Position numbers and translations under genes: made by a program. A stretch of DNA of 21,106 bases from Apostichopus californicus (lineage: Eukaryota > Echinodermata > Holothuroidea > Aspidochirotida > Stichopodidae), in NCBI GenBank assembly GCA_020650975.1, contig JAIPMN010066083.1, forward strand, positions 1-21,106, given 5' to 3'. This document shows, in pieces, positions 1 to 7,829 of this stretch (position 1 is the first letter of the stretch; each line of letters starts with the position of its first letter). The notes below the pieces were generated by a model. That model was not told where the DNA came from and made no database searches. It saw only the letters and a program-made list of their open reading frames with translations.

Positions 1-56
1 GACATTTTTTCTCTATATATTTTGGGTAACATTTGGAAACGGGTTCATTTCTCTAA

Positions 57-667
57 ATGCATTCGACGAAATTACAACATCCCTTTACGTGCGTCATTGC
101 AGGGCCTACTGGTTGTGGTAAAACGCAGTTTGTAAAGAAAATTTTTACGCAAGATGTCATTGAAGGAACGCCTGAGAGGATTGTGTATTGCTATGGGGAA
201 TACCAGCCAGCTTTTATGGAGCTGTCTGCTGCCCTCTCTAACATCCGTTTTGTTGAAGGTCTCCCGTCGGATTTGGAGACATATCTTGACCCATCTTACA
301 AAACTTTGATGGTTTTAGACGATATTATGACGTCACATGGGAACGATCAACGCATAACTGATTTGTTCTCCAAAGGATCACATCACAGAAATATTTCTTT
401 TACGGGGCAAAAGAAACGCGTAATATCACACTGAATGCACATTATATCGTGTTATTTAAAAACCCGAGAGACAAAACCCAAGTCTCAAATTTGGGCAAAC
501 AGATGTATCCAGGTCAAGTCAAATTTATGCAAGAAGCGTTTGCAGATGCTACCAAGAATCCATACGGATACCTCTTCATCGATTTAAAGCCTTACACGCC
601 CGAGGATTTTCGTCTTCGTACAAACATTTTTCCACATGAGACGCAGTATGCATACGTACCCAAATGA
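57..667 (+). pseudogene. Packaging ATPase (A32-like, FtsK/HerA type), frameshifted
   Basis: In viruses and Polintons this ATPase class drives genome packaging into the capsid. The reading frame opens at ATG 57. A Walker A loop, GPTGCGKT, lies at residues 16-23 and a Walker B strand ending in acidic residues, LMVLDDI, at residues 84-90. The first frame stops at 432-434. Family-like sequence resumes in the +1 frame from about 405 and runs to a stop at 665-667, ending with an aromatic-rich tail (YAYVPK). The change of frame sits just after residues HHRNISF, and the segment between Walker B and the C-terminal part looks shorter than usual, so a small deletion probably caused the shift. The GTG at 449 is not a real start. 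The small basic protein follows on the same strand. The ATPase class is confident; inactivity is inferred from the frameshift. Confidence 0.8.
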
Positions 668-735
668 TCGAAGGAAATAAACACAAACTGATAAAACATA
701 GACACACAGATCTAAGGCCTTGATTTTTTATCTGA

Positions 736-1095
736 AACGCAGACACGGCACCACCATCACGCCGCTTGAGAAACCATGCCCGGGAAATTGATTTTTTATC
801 AAAATGTTCCCCCAAACAGCGAAAGGCTTTCCTACAACACGCGGACCCACAGTTAATAAAAAGTTAATGTGAATGCGCCGCCAATGTTGTAAAAGGAAAT
901 GTACCATTATCTCGCGTCCAGAAGTCCAAATTGTCGCGGTACAAGAAACATCTCAGGGAACTTTCCAACAAACGTCTATCCAATAAAAAGCGCAAGGATA
1001 TATTAATACAGAGGGGAAGCTTTTTGAGTTTGATATTAAAACCTATCATTCAATCTTTGGGAGGCATGTTACTAGGTGCTGTGACGCAACGATAA
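736..1095 (+). pseudogene. Small basic protein with hydrophobic C-terminus, Polinton-associated
   Basis: A plus-strand frame read from 736 to the TAA at 1093-1095 is open except for one in-frame TAA at 865-867. No ATG fits this frame; the ATG at 776 is in another frame, so the start is lost or hidden. The middle is rich in Lys and Arg (SKLSRYKKH, NKRLSNKKRK). The end is hydrophobic with the pattern LSLILKPIIQSLGGMLLGA, then VTQR. A short basic chain followed by an amphipathic or hydrophobic tail resembles small DNA-condensing or minor capsid proteins of adenovirus-like elements, but that role is an analogy. Its place directly after the ATPase and seven bases before the next ORF supports it as a real gene of the same element. 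Function unproven. Confidence 0.55.
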
Positions 1096-1101
1096 AATAT
1101 C

Positions 1102-1383
1102 ATGCAATATACGAAGAAGATGGTTCTGATGCCTCAGGATGTGGCTCGAGTGGTTAACGCAACCAATCAGGATAAAACGCCATCCAGACTCCACCAATTG
1201 GATGAAGCAATGAAAAACACTCTAGATAGGAAGGACCTAACCCTGTACGAAAAAGTGGACTTGTACCATCAGATTCTACAACGCTATTTGGACGCAGAAA
1301 AAACAACCGGGGAACCTATCGCGCTGCGTGTTATGAGCGATACGTATATACGTACCGATGTATATACGTACCGTAACCACTGA
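1102..1383 (+). CDS. Short Polinton-associated protein, 3' truncated
   Basis: The ORF starts at ATG 1102, seven bases after the stop of the preceding basic protein, as in a tightly packed viral-type gene cluster. About the first 78 residues look like a genuine protein: a basic start (MQYTKKMVLMPQDV), then a charged, mostly helical stretch with a heptad-like pattern (DEAMKNTLDRKDLTLYEKVDLYHQILQRYL). The last 13 or so residues (YIRTDVYTYRNH) are translated from the palindromic repeat at 1341-1373 and are not native, so the true C-terminus was lost at that breakpoint. I do not recognise a functional domain. Context makes a structural or regulatory role in the Polinton likely, but nothing in the sequence proves it. 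Confidence 0.5.
   Translation: MQYTKKMVLMPQDVARVVNATNQDKTPSRLHQLDEAMKNTLDRKDLTLYEKVDLYHQILQRYLDAEKTTGEPIALRVMSDTYIRTDVYTYRNH
1341..1373. repeat. Palindromic direct repeat at a gene-gene breakpoint
   Basis: Two 14-bp direct copies of GTATATACGTACCG lie at 1344-1357 and 1360-1373, separated by two bases. The segment 1341-1354 (TACGTATATACGTA) is a perfect palindrome. The truncated 3' end of the plus-strand ORF and the truncated 3' end of the minus-strand polymerase meet here. Confidence 0.85.
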
Positions 1384-2338
1384 AGCGATACATAAGAATT
1401 TTGCTTTTGTTTTTGATGATGGAAGACGGCAATTGTATTAGGCTTCAAAAAATTACGTCTAAACACTACATTACATGCGGAGGCTATCGTCATGCAATGT
1501 TTGAAAGGGTCAACCCCTCGCAAGTCTTTCTTTGTAATTTCCATGAAGAATTCACGAAAAAATAAACAACAACGTCTCAAAATATCAACATCACTGATAC
1601 AGTACGACACTATTTCCTTTTGAAAGTCAAACGGGACATTCTTCTGAAGTTCACTTTCGTACCAACTCATAAACTCCTTTCTCTTTTTAACTGACATAGC
1701 ATTTGGAGTGTACAAGGAGGCATCGGGCAAAGGGCCCACATAGTTTTGATTTGCCTCAGTATTAAATAAATGTGGAAAATAGCCTTTCCTCAACTCATCG
1801 ATCCCAAACGTTTTGGGGAGAGCAGCTATAGGCATTAAATTAAGGGAATCGATAAACCGAATCTTTTGACTCGACAGTTCAATTTGCATAATTTTCCCGC
1901 CCGTAGTAATGATGTTCGGCGTCAACCCTTATTTGTAAAGAAAATCCAAAATAAAATACCCGTCAAACCCTTTGAAATTACTATAAAAGTGGTATTTTCT
2001 TTTTTAATAAACCATTCCCCGAATTTGCTTAGAGTGTTAGCCCCCGAAAATATGACTTGTTTATCCCCACAAAAATTACACAGAGTCTCAAATGTTTCAG
2101 AGATACACCCCTCACAAACCACCTGGGCAACACATAAGTTTGGCACATGTGTTCCACTTTCTTGGGTGGTCTCGAAATCATAAAAAACGTACGCGCGAGG
2201 AGCAGATTTTTGTTCAATGCCTTCTTTGACTTGAATCCTGCTGTACACACACTTCCCCCCTCTCCTGACCCTCTCCCCCTTCTTTTTCCAAATGCTTTTG
2301 TTTATCCTTATATACTTGAATAGAACACTTGTGATCAT
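1376..2338 (-). pseudogene. PolB exonuclease domain, broken and cut short
   Basis: This is the 3'-5' exonuclease part of a protein-primed family B DNA polymerase. On the minus strand, one frame (2338 down to 1922) contains the Exo I signature YDFET. An Exo II-like motif in another frame (about 1990-1950) reads NFKGFDGYF and is preceded by Ser rather than the His usual in this lineage. A third frame (1925 down to about 1376) carries the FGIDELKKGYFPH-type region, seen here as FGIDELRKGYFPH, and the Exo III signature YCISDVDILR. Frames change near 1990 and 1925, with an in-frame stop just after the Exo II region. The reading ends shortly after FLKPNTIAV and SLQWLRYV, so the palm motifs that catalyse DNA synthesis (SLYP-like and DTD-like) are absent. 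Domain identity is strong; the gene is certainly inactive. Confidence 0.8.
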
Positions 2339-2590
2339 CTGTTACAGTAAAATGACAAATCTTACAATAATACTTATTACAATTATGCTTGCTATAACCC
2401 CCGTCCCTGGTTTTCCTTAACCTCACTAACCGATCGCAGTGTTCACATTGTCGAAACCGTTCACAAACAGTCATAGAATCACGTTTGCTTTTTCGTTGAT
2501 ATGATTTCTAAAACAGTTTTCATTTTTAAATTCACGGTTACACTTGTTACAATGAATCCATTGATTATTCACTTCGGTCTTGCAATTTCA
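2214..2590 (-). pseudogene. PolB zinc-finger linker region, frameshifted
   Basis: This links the polymerase N-terminal part to the exonuclease. Minus-strand translation shows several Cys/His clusters: CESTCNVC just before a stop near 2588, then HCNKC followed by C and H at about 2560-2500, then CEHC, HNC, YYCKIC and DHKC in the frame from 2474 to 2214. Such Cys-rich treble-clef-like linkers occur in PolB proteins of this metazoan Polinton group. At least two in-frame stops and one frame change break it. The CT-rich tract on the plus strand at 2250-2285 translates into a Glu/Gly-rich stretch on the minus strand and may mark a slipped simple repeat. A metal-binding role is inferred from the cysteine pattern only. 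Confidence 0.6.
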
Positions 2591-3370
2591 TGCAAAACAA
2601 ACGTTGCACGTGCTCTCACATACGTGTCTGAAGCGATCATCATACAATGTGTTGTGATAATGAAAATAGTAGCCTTTACCGTAAAAAGCGTTTGGTTGAA
2701 GTAATAAATGATAGTGGCCGTCGTGCAAGTGGAGAAAAATTTGTTTCCCTATCGCTAAATCTGAGCCTTTGAAAATGACTTCGGGGGACTGTAAACCGCT
2801 TAAAACAACTATTTGATAACGGCGACCAAAATAATTTTGAAAAGTTTGCAGTTCTGGAATACCGCACTTTCCTTGGGGTACCCCCGCATTATCATGTAAT
2901 TCTTTCGCTAATTCGAGCTGTATCTTTCTACCCTTTTTAATTTGGCTCAACTTAGGGTGATTTTTGTCTTTAATAGCAAGGGATGTCACTAGAGCTCGAG
3001 CGCAACAAAGTTCATCGTTATCCCGTGGAATGAAAATGATGCATTGCTTACCACGAAAAAAATCATCAATTGATTGTCTACCGGTAAATTTATACCGGGT
3101 AGACCTACCCCCACCTGAAGGCATTTTCAAATGGATCAAATTCAGCCTAAGTTCACTGTCAAGATATAATTCCCGATTGGACTGTAAAACCTTCTGAATT
3201 TCAGCCATAATTTTCTCCACTGTCACGTCACGACGTCTTATAAACGGTAAAGCAATAGGTGTATCTAATTGTTCTGACGTAATAACAATGCGAACCATAT
3301 CGTGAGGTGATATATTAGAACCTAATTCATTATGTAATAAATGCTCAAATATCAATATCGACTTTGGCAT
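2588..3370 (-). pseudogene. PolB N-terminal region
   Basis: This is the longest intact stretch of the polymerase gene, 260 residues from ATG 3370 to a stop at 2588. It resembles the N-terminal, non-catalytic part of the large PolB proteins of animal Polintons: a basic motif (GGGRSTRYKF) near residue 85, a segment with paired Cys (ELCCARALV) and a Leu/His-rich stretch (KQIFLHLHDGHYHLLLQP) before the zinc-finger region. Upstream, the frame 3477 to about 3355 is also open and reads SNYDVSEFYNIDKV onward in the style of this family, so ATG 3370 is probably internal and a frameshift separates it from an earlier N-terminus. Function of this region is not known to me in detail; assignment rests on continuity with the exonuclease downstream. 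Confidence 0.65.
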
Positions 3371-3477
3371 TTTCTATTAAATTAAACGTAATACAGTAAT
3401 CGTTTGATGTCGCTTTGAATTTTTTAACATATTTTTCAGTAACTTTATCAATATTATAAAATTCACTTACATCATAA

Positions 3478-4289
3478 TTACTGAAAATTGTCTTCACTGG
3501 TATCGTGTTCAGATAAAGGGTCAATGTCTTCTTCTTCTTCTACAATATCCCTTAAGCGTTTACGGCCTTCTCCGGTTTGATCGGGAGGCGCTTGTGTAGA
3601 GAGTCCAGCAGTCGAAGATCCTTCGTTGATCCTTCCTACGATATGCTGGTTTGTAGGTTGTTGTTGTGGTTGTTGTATACAGGCGGTAGATGAACTTTCA
3701 TCGAAAGGACTAAGCGTAGGATAGCTGAAATCATTTGTTCATCAGTAACCCCTTCACATTCCCCTCCATCAACTAGCCAGTCTAATACCAAAGTCTCCAT
3801 AGCATTCATTTTGGGCAACTCGGACTCGTTAATATCTGTTAAGAACACGTACAAATAAAATACAAATCAATAAGAACTAAACCTAACTATTTTTTAATTT
3901 TTTTTTAGAACTAACCTAAACCTATCTAATATATTGGGATTTGTTTTGTTCTTTACTAAACAGAACAGAAAAGTAAATACAGAGTTAAAGAGTCTAATCG
4001 TAACTCTTACTGAATTTAGTTTAATTTGGAATGTCTTTTATTTTGAATTGAATAAATGATTCCTTCTTAACTTATACGTGAATATATATTCGAATGAAAT
4101 GTACGCCTTACCTCTTTCTCGTTGACTGGATGATACGTTATCGCTAGGCTGATCCTCCGGACGTAAAAAATCACACATACGTTCCAAAAATTGCTCGCGT
4201 TCCCCCTCGTTCAGGATTTCCTCAGCAGCGATGACTTCCAAATCCTCAAAGCAAGAAGCAGCTCCAATTTTATGATTCGTGGCATCCAT
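3478..4289 (-). CDS. Acidic spliced ORF upstream of PolB, possibly its N-terminus
   Basis: Exon 1 runs from ATG 4289 to 4112 and ends at a strong donor (GAG followed by GTAAGG). The acceptor is TTCTTAACAG, with exon 2 starting at 3835. Exon 1 is 178 nt, leaving one base over, and exon 2 supplies the other two to give an Asp codon followed by INESELPKMN, so the frame is kept (phase 1). The first part is acidic (FEDLEVIAAEEILNEGERE). In exon 2 the frame changes near 3725. The new frame is Ser/Pro/Gln-rich, contains a basic nuclear-localisation-like motif (GRKRLRD), then an acidic run (IVEEEEDIDPLSEHD), and stops at 3478-3480. It may be a separate gene or the disordered N-terminus of PolB, since related reading follows immediately. 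Splicing is predicted, not observed. Confidence 0.5.
3836..4111 (-). other. Predicted intron, phase 1
   Basis: Minus-strand donor GTAAGG at 4111-4106 and acceptor ending TTCTTAACAG at 3836 enclose 276 AT-rich bases. Joining the two flanks keeps a reading frame and removes a lower-quality read-through. Confidence 0.5.
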
Positions 4290-4370
4290 GATAGATATTT
4301 TGGTTTTAGTTTACGAGCGTATGAAAACTTAGAACGAATATTTCGACAAGTTGATGTGTGCTTTTTACGT

Positions 4371-4714
4371 GCAAAGAAAACGGACACGGACCAAAGGTCA
4401 ACAAAACCAAAAACAATCCCAGTCTGTTAAACAACCACCATAACCCAACCGAATACCCACAAACAGAAACCTCTCACCAACCCACACACGTATACAATGC
4501 AGCGTTCAACGTAACGTGAAATGGACAGGAACCAAAACAACAAAGCTCTACAAACCAGCCCCAAAAAGCCAACTCCAAACCACAAACAGAACCCCCCCCC
4601 AACCCATATTATGTAACGACCACACAACCCCCCCCCCCCACACACCTTACAACTAACTCACTCCAATATTCATCCGGGGTACGCCGTCCCGATAGAAGAC
4701 GACAGGCTTGCGCA
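4371..4714 (-). other. G/T-rich 3' region of LINE copy A
   Basis: Between the ORF1 stop and the element end the minus strand is G/T-rich with two long G runs (plus-strand C runs at about 4592-4600 and 4628-4639). A minus-strand ORF here (4645-4427) is Gly/Trp/Val/Phe-rich because of that base bias and is not a credible protein. It is interpreted as 3' untranslated sequence. Confidence 0.45.
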
Positions 4715-6016
4715 TTACCTGCGAATTTTTCCCAATATGGGTCTTTTCAGGCCTCTGGCAGTGTTCCCCCTTTTTCTACGAGGTAGCAGAGTTCTTAGCT
4801 CCTCGTGAACCTTGCTCGAGTGGACCTCCCTGTCAGGAACAGGAGGTCCACTAGCGAGCATCGTGTCCGGTTTAGCAGAAGCGGCTGCGGGTAGGGTGGA
4901 AGGGCCACTCGAGTCAATGAGATCAGTGGCATGTTTCGTCTCGTCAAACCAATCGGAGGACTCCTTAGCCACAACTAATAAGGCTGTAGTGCAGTCCTCC
5001 ATTGGCGAGTCAGAATCTGGGCCACTTAATGTCTCTTGGGCCGGTTGACTCGGGGCCCGACTGGTATCACCGATAGCGGGCGTAGCTACCGGTGAACCAG
5101 TACAAGCGGCATCCTGTGCCGCATGCCACTCCGCTAGTACCATCTCCGCCGTTTTGTCCTGCTCTGCCTCAGTGGGCAGGCTGGCAGTCTCGGCAAGTTC
5201 GATCAGGGGAGAGGTCGGACACGAAAGGGGGAACAAAGCCTACACCGGGGCGCTAGTGTCGGACACTGGGGCGATGACAGGAGCATCAGGTGGTACGGTG
5301 TCAGAGGCCGGGACAGGGACCGCTTCAATCACGCCAGTAGCCGCTCTCGCGGCGTATGAGCGGTCTGGGCATAAACGGGCGAGATGGCCCGTTTTCCCAC
5401 ACGAGTTGCAAACGATATCCCCTTTACACTCGGCCAGGGTATGCCCAACCTGTAAACAGCGGCTACACCGCTTGTTCGGGCACAACCTGGCCTCATGACC
5501 TTCCAGCCCACACCTCCAACAAGTGCGAGGCTGGCCCGGATATGCAATGTGGGCCCTGTGCCCATTAGCCCACAAGGTAGAGGAGATATCGGACTTGAGT
5601 TCGACTCTAACTCGTCTAGTCCCAGTCTTGACACCCTTACATTCCGGCTCCTCGTAGCCGGTCACTTTTCCAAAACGCCCCAGTGTCCGCACAACAACCT
5701 GTTCAGACATGTCCAGAGGGAGGTGGAGGACTGTCACCCACACTGAACTGTCATACGGTGTGACCTTCAGTCCCCTAACTCCCTCCAACACATGGACGCC
5801 TCGGACGCGGGCAGCCTCCGAGGTGAATCTAACATCAAAACAATTCATACCTCTCCAGGGACCTTTAAACCAACAGAACGCAAAACTGAAAAAAACTTGT
5901 CCGGGGACGACCTTAGCCTCCCCCGAAAAACTCAACAATACGATTTTGCTGTCACGGCGAACCGCCATGACAGCTAGGGGTGTGGCAGCCACGCACCCAC
6001 GAAAACCAAAAACCAC
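4715..6016 (-). pseudogene. LINE ORF1 protein with three CCHC zinc knuckles
   Basis: ORF1 proteins of Tx1/L1-type LINEs bind element RNA and form the ribonucleoprotein. The frame from 6016 holds a putative start at Met17 (MAVRRDSKIVLLSF, base 5968), an RRM-like region around residues 90-160 (VTVLHLPLDMSEQVVVRTL) and three C-x2-C-x4-H-x4-C knuckles at about residues 165-215: CWRCGLEGHEARLC, CSRCLQVGHTLAEC and CNSCGKTGHLARLC. A TAG at 5242-5240 interrupts it, but the same frame continues to 4715 through an acidic, Ser/Pro/Ala-rich tail ending in a basic stretch (RRKRGNTARGLKRP). A single in-frame stop with no frameshift means only light decay. About 430 residues without the stop is usual for such ORF1s. 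Assignment to Tx1 rather than another CCHC-bearing LINE clade is by resemblance. Confidence 0.7.
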
Positions 6017-6209
6017 GAAACAAAGCCAAAACTACACTAAACAAACTAAAAACTATTGAAAGGCCAACGTAAAAAACACAAAGTGTGTGGTCAACGAAAA
6101 GTGGAGAGCAGCCGAAAACACGTCCGCACTCCACGAAAACAAACTATAAACTGACCCTAAACCTTTACCTACACACTTTGTAAGGTTAGAATGGTATGAA
6201 AATGTTGCG

Positions 6210-6409
6210 ATGACTACATTCAATCAAACTTAAGATTAATTTCAATCAACCCTTAAAGTTACGCTTGATTCGTCTCGACTTACGCACGATATCAAAGTAT
6301 TTTTGTGAAACGCAGATAAGATTCATCTTAAACTTACGCTTGATTGACCGACTTACGCTCAATATATCAAACTTAAGATCGATCGTAAGCCTTTATGAAA
6401 CGGGGCCCA
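6210..6409. repeat. MITE-like cluster of short direct and inverted repeats
   Basis: The motif ATCAAACTTAAGAT occurs at about 6224 and 6366. Near-copies of ACTTACGCTTGATT occur at about 6258 and 6333, and related ACTTACGC at 6279 and 6352. The right end reads TTTATGAAACGGGGCCC, an end type I associate with invertebrate MITEs, and a related TTTGTGAAACGC lies at 6302. I cannot identify both ends or a target duplication, so this is probably a truncated or rearranged miniature element. Confidence 0.35.
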
Positions 6410-6659
6410 GATCTGATGATGAGGGAGTTTCTGCCAATCCCGAGTGTCGTTATATCCGGTCGGTCGGCAATTTGGTTTGTTATGCCACAGCAATACTGAC
6501 AATTCCACGGTACATTTACACTTAAGTCAAACTATTGTGACTGAGAAAGAACTACCTATTTTGGACGGAATTTATTTCCGGGGGTAACTTTGTTGTTTGG
6601 ACGGGATGCGGGATGAGTTTACAACGGAACAGGTAGATGTAATACGTGCGGGATCAACT

Positions 6660-6895
6660 TAATTTTGATGAACAAGAATGATTTTTGAAGGTCAAATTAG
6701 TTTTTAATGTGATTTAGTGAATTCATTTTTGATGGAGTCAATTTATTTGTGATGGAGAAAATGTCTTTTTGATCCAGTAATTTTTTCATGAAGACATTTT
6801 TAAGGGGATGGAAAAAATATAACTTTGATAGATTAAATTTATTTTTGATGGAGAAATTACATTTTTGGTGTGATTTATGGTTACATTTTGTGCGG
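6660..6895 (+). repeat. Degenerate 20-bp tandem array (TTTTTGATGGAG core)
   Basis: The core ATTTTTGATGGAG recurs with changes at about 6663, 6681, 6701, 6725, 6746, 6766, 6782, 6797, 6821, 6841, 6861 and 6883, so the spacing is close to 20 bases. The best copies are at 6725 and 6841. It runs up to the start of the unrecognised ORF at 6877. Confidence 0.6.
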
Positions 6896-7215
6896 TAATG
6901 GCCGCCTATATGTTCCCCACGGACTCTGGTTTACTTCAAGCATGCAAAGGTAGAGCTAAAATTCAAACCGCAGATGAACCTTTCAATTTCAACCCGCGTT
7001 TCAACGAGTTCAACAAGCGGCATGATTGGAAAAGCAACCGTACCGGTGTGAAGTTAGATACTTATTCCGCGTTCCTCGTTCAACATTCGCGAATGAGTTA
7101 CTGCTACTTACTCAGTTACTTATTCGACAATGGTATCGACGTAACACCTATGGCAAGACGAATTCTTTCTTACAAAGTGGAAAAGATGTTTATCAATGGG
7201 TCATATGAACTCTAA
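6877..7215 (+). CDS. Unrecognised 112-residue ORF
   Basis: The ORF opens at ATG 6877, inside the last copies of the degenerate 20-bp array, and ends at 7215. Its last six residues (NGSYEL) are encoded by the first bases of a satellite unit that starts at 7198, so the native C-terminus, if there was one, is lost. The middle has a balanced composition unlike the neighbouring repeats (FNFNPRFNEFNKRHDWKS, then LDTYSAFLVQHSRMSYC). A second frame (7026-7208) is also open and looks protein-like, so a frameshifted remnant is possible. I recognise no domain. It could be a fragment of a transposon or host exon, or chance. Confidence 0.3.
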   Translation: MVTFCAVMAAYMFPTDSGLLQACKGRAKIQTADEPFNFNPRFNEFNKRHDWKSNRTGVKLDTYSAFLVQHSRMSYCYLLSYLFDNGIDVTPMARRILSYKVEKMFINGSYEL

Positions 7216-7762
7216 TGGCAATGTAGGAAAGTACCATACTGCATCTTGCCCGGTCCAAAGAGTACTTGACCAATTAAAATTACCACAACATCATCACTTC
7301 TTAAATGAAAGTAAGGGGTTCTGAAAAACACTTTTAGGCCCTAATCAAGACTAGCACGCTTTTAGGCCCTAATCAAGACTAGCACGCCTATGAACACCCA
7401 ACCAAAGGGTCATATGAACTAAAGACATTGTAGAAGAGTACCATAATGCGTCTTGCCCGGTCCAAAGAGTGCTTGACCAATTAAAATGACCACTGAATCA
7501 TCACTACTTAAAATGAATGTAACGGGACCTGAAAAAATTAGCCCTAATCAAGACCAGCATGCCTTGGATCACCCAACTAATGAGTCATACGAACTCTAAT
7601 GACAATGTAGAAGAGTACCATAATGCCTCTTGCCCGGTCCAAAGAGTACTTGACCAATTAAAATGACCACTACATCAACACTTCATAAATGAAAGTAACA
7701 GGACCTGAAAACCCCCTTAAGGCCCTAATTAAAACCAGCACACCTTGGACCACCCAACCAAT
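7198..7762 (+). repeat. Satellite of about 178 bp, three tandem units
   Basis: Units begin with GGGTCATATGAACT or a close variant at 7198, 7407 and 7582, with lengths of 209, 175 and 181 bp. Each holds CTTGCCCGGTCCAAAGAGT, a following TTGACCAATTAAAAT and a closing CACCCAACCAAT-like end. The first unit is longer because of an internal 28-bp duplication. The same satellite recurs at 16296-16483 in the same orientation. Confidence 0.9.
7331..7386 (+). repeat. Exact 28-bp tandem duplication inside a satellite unit
   Basis: Bases 7331-7358 (beginning CTTTTAGGCCCTAATCAAGA) are repeated without change at 7359-7386. The other units have one copy, so this is a recent slip. Confidence 0.95.
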
Positions 7763-7829
7763 CAATCAATCAGAACACATTTTTATAGCGCCAAAATCAA
7801 CAAAAGTTGTTCAAAGGCGCTGAAGACAG
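7763..7829 (-). other. L2 LINE 3' UTR and tail
   Basis: After the ORF2 stop the minus strand holds GCGCCTTTGAACAACTTTTG, then GGCGCTATAAAAATG, and ends with a TGATT/GATTG microsatellite. The paired GGCGC motifs and short tandem tail are features used for template recognition in L2-type LINEs. Confidence 0.65.

Larger units (their letters stand above)
1..4359. mobile_element. Polinton/Maverick (adintovirus-like) relic
   Basis: The block combines a packaging-type ATPase, a small basic protein with a hydrophobic tail, a third short protein (all plus strand) and a protein-primed family B DNA polymerase (minus strand). ATPase plus protein-primed PolB is the hallmark gene pair of Polinton/Maverick elements and the related adintoviruses. 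I see no integrase, protease or major capsid gene here; they may lie left of base 1 or be lost, so element ends and terminal repeats cannot be placed. All genes carry frameshifts, stops or truncations, so this is an old inactive copy. The right limit is where a Tx1-like LINE begins at 4360. Element type is inferred from gene content and is fairly secure; the boundaries are not. Confidence 0.75.
4360..6190 (-). mobile_element. Tx1-like LINE copy A, ORF1 only
   Basis: The element reads on the minus strand: a 5' leader (about 6190-6017), ORF1 (6016-4715) and about 350 bases of G/T-rich 3' sequence ending in CACGTAAAAAGC at 4371-4360. No reverse transcriptase is found after ORF1. The 3' end is placed by its match to the end of copy B at 16484, where a satellite unit is sharply interrupted. 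The last 50 bases before the end also resemble copy B loosely (TTTGG, CCGTG, CGTTTT in the same order). The 5' end is uncertain; an 11-bp inverted repeat (6078-6088 with 6171-6181) lies in the leader. It appears to have inserted upstream of the Polinton PolB. I found no clear target duplication. Confidence 0.6.

Noticed and set aside
449..667. Independent 72-residue gene starting at GTG
   Set aside because: It is the frameshifted C-terminal part of the packaging ATPase.
4427..4645. Minus-strand ORF rich in Gly, Trp, Phe and Val
   Set aside because: Produced by G/T bias and G runs in LINE 3' sequence; no protein character.
5154..6059. Plus-strand ORFs across the ORF1 region
   Set aside because: They are antisense shadows; zinc knuckles and RRM-like reading are on the minus strand.
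7198..7762. CRISPR-like or tRNA-derived SINE array
   Set aside because: Units are adjacent with no spacers, and I see no A or B box pair; it is a satellite.
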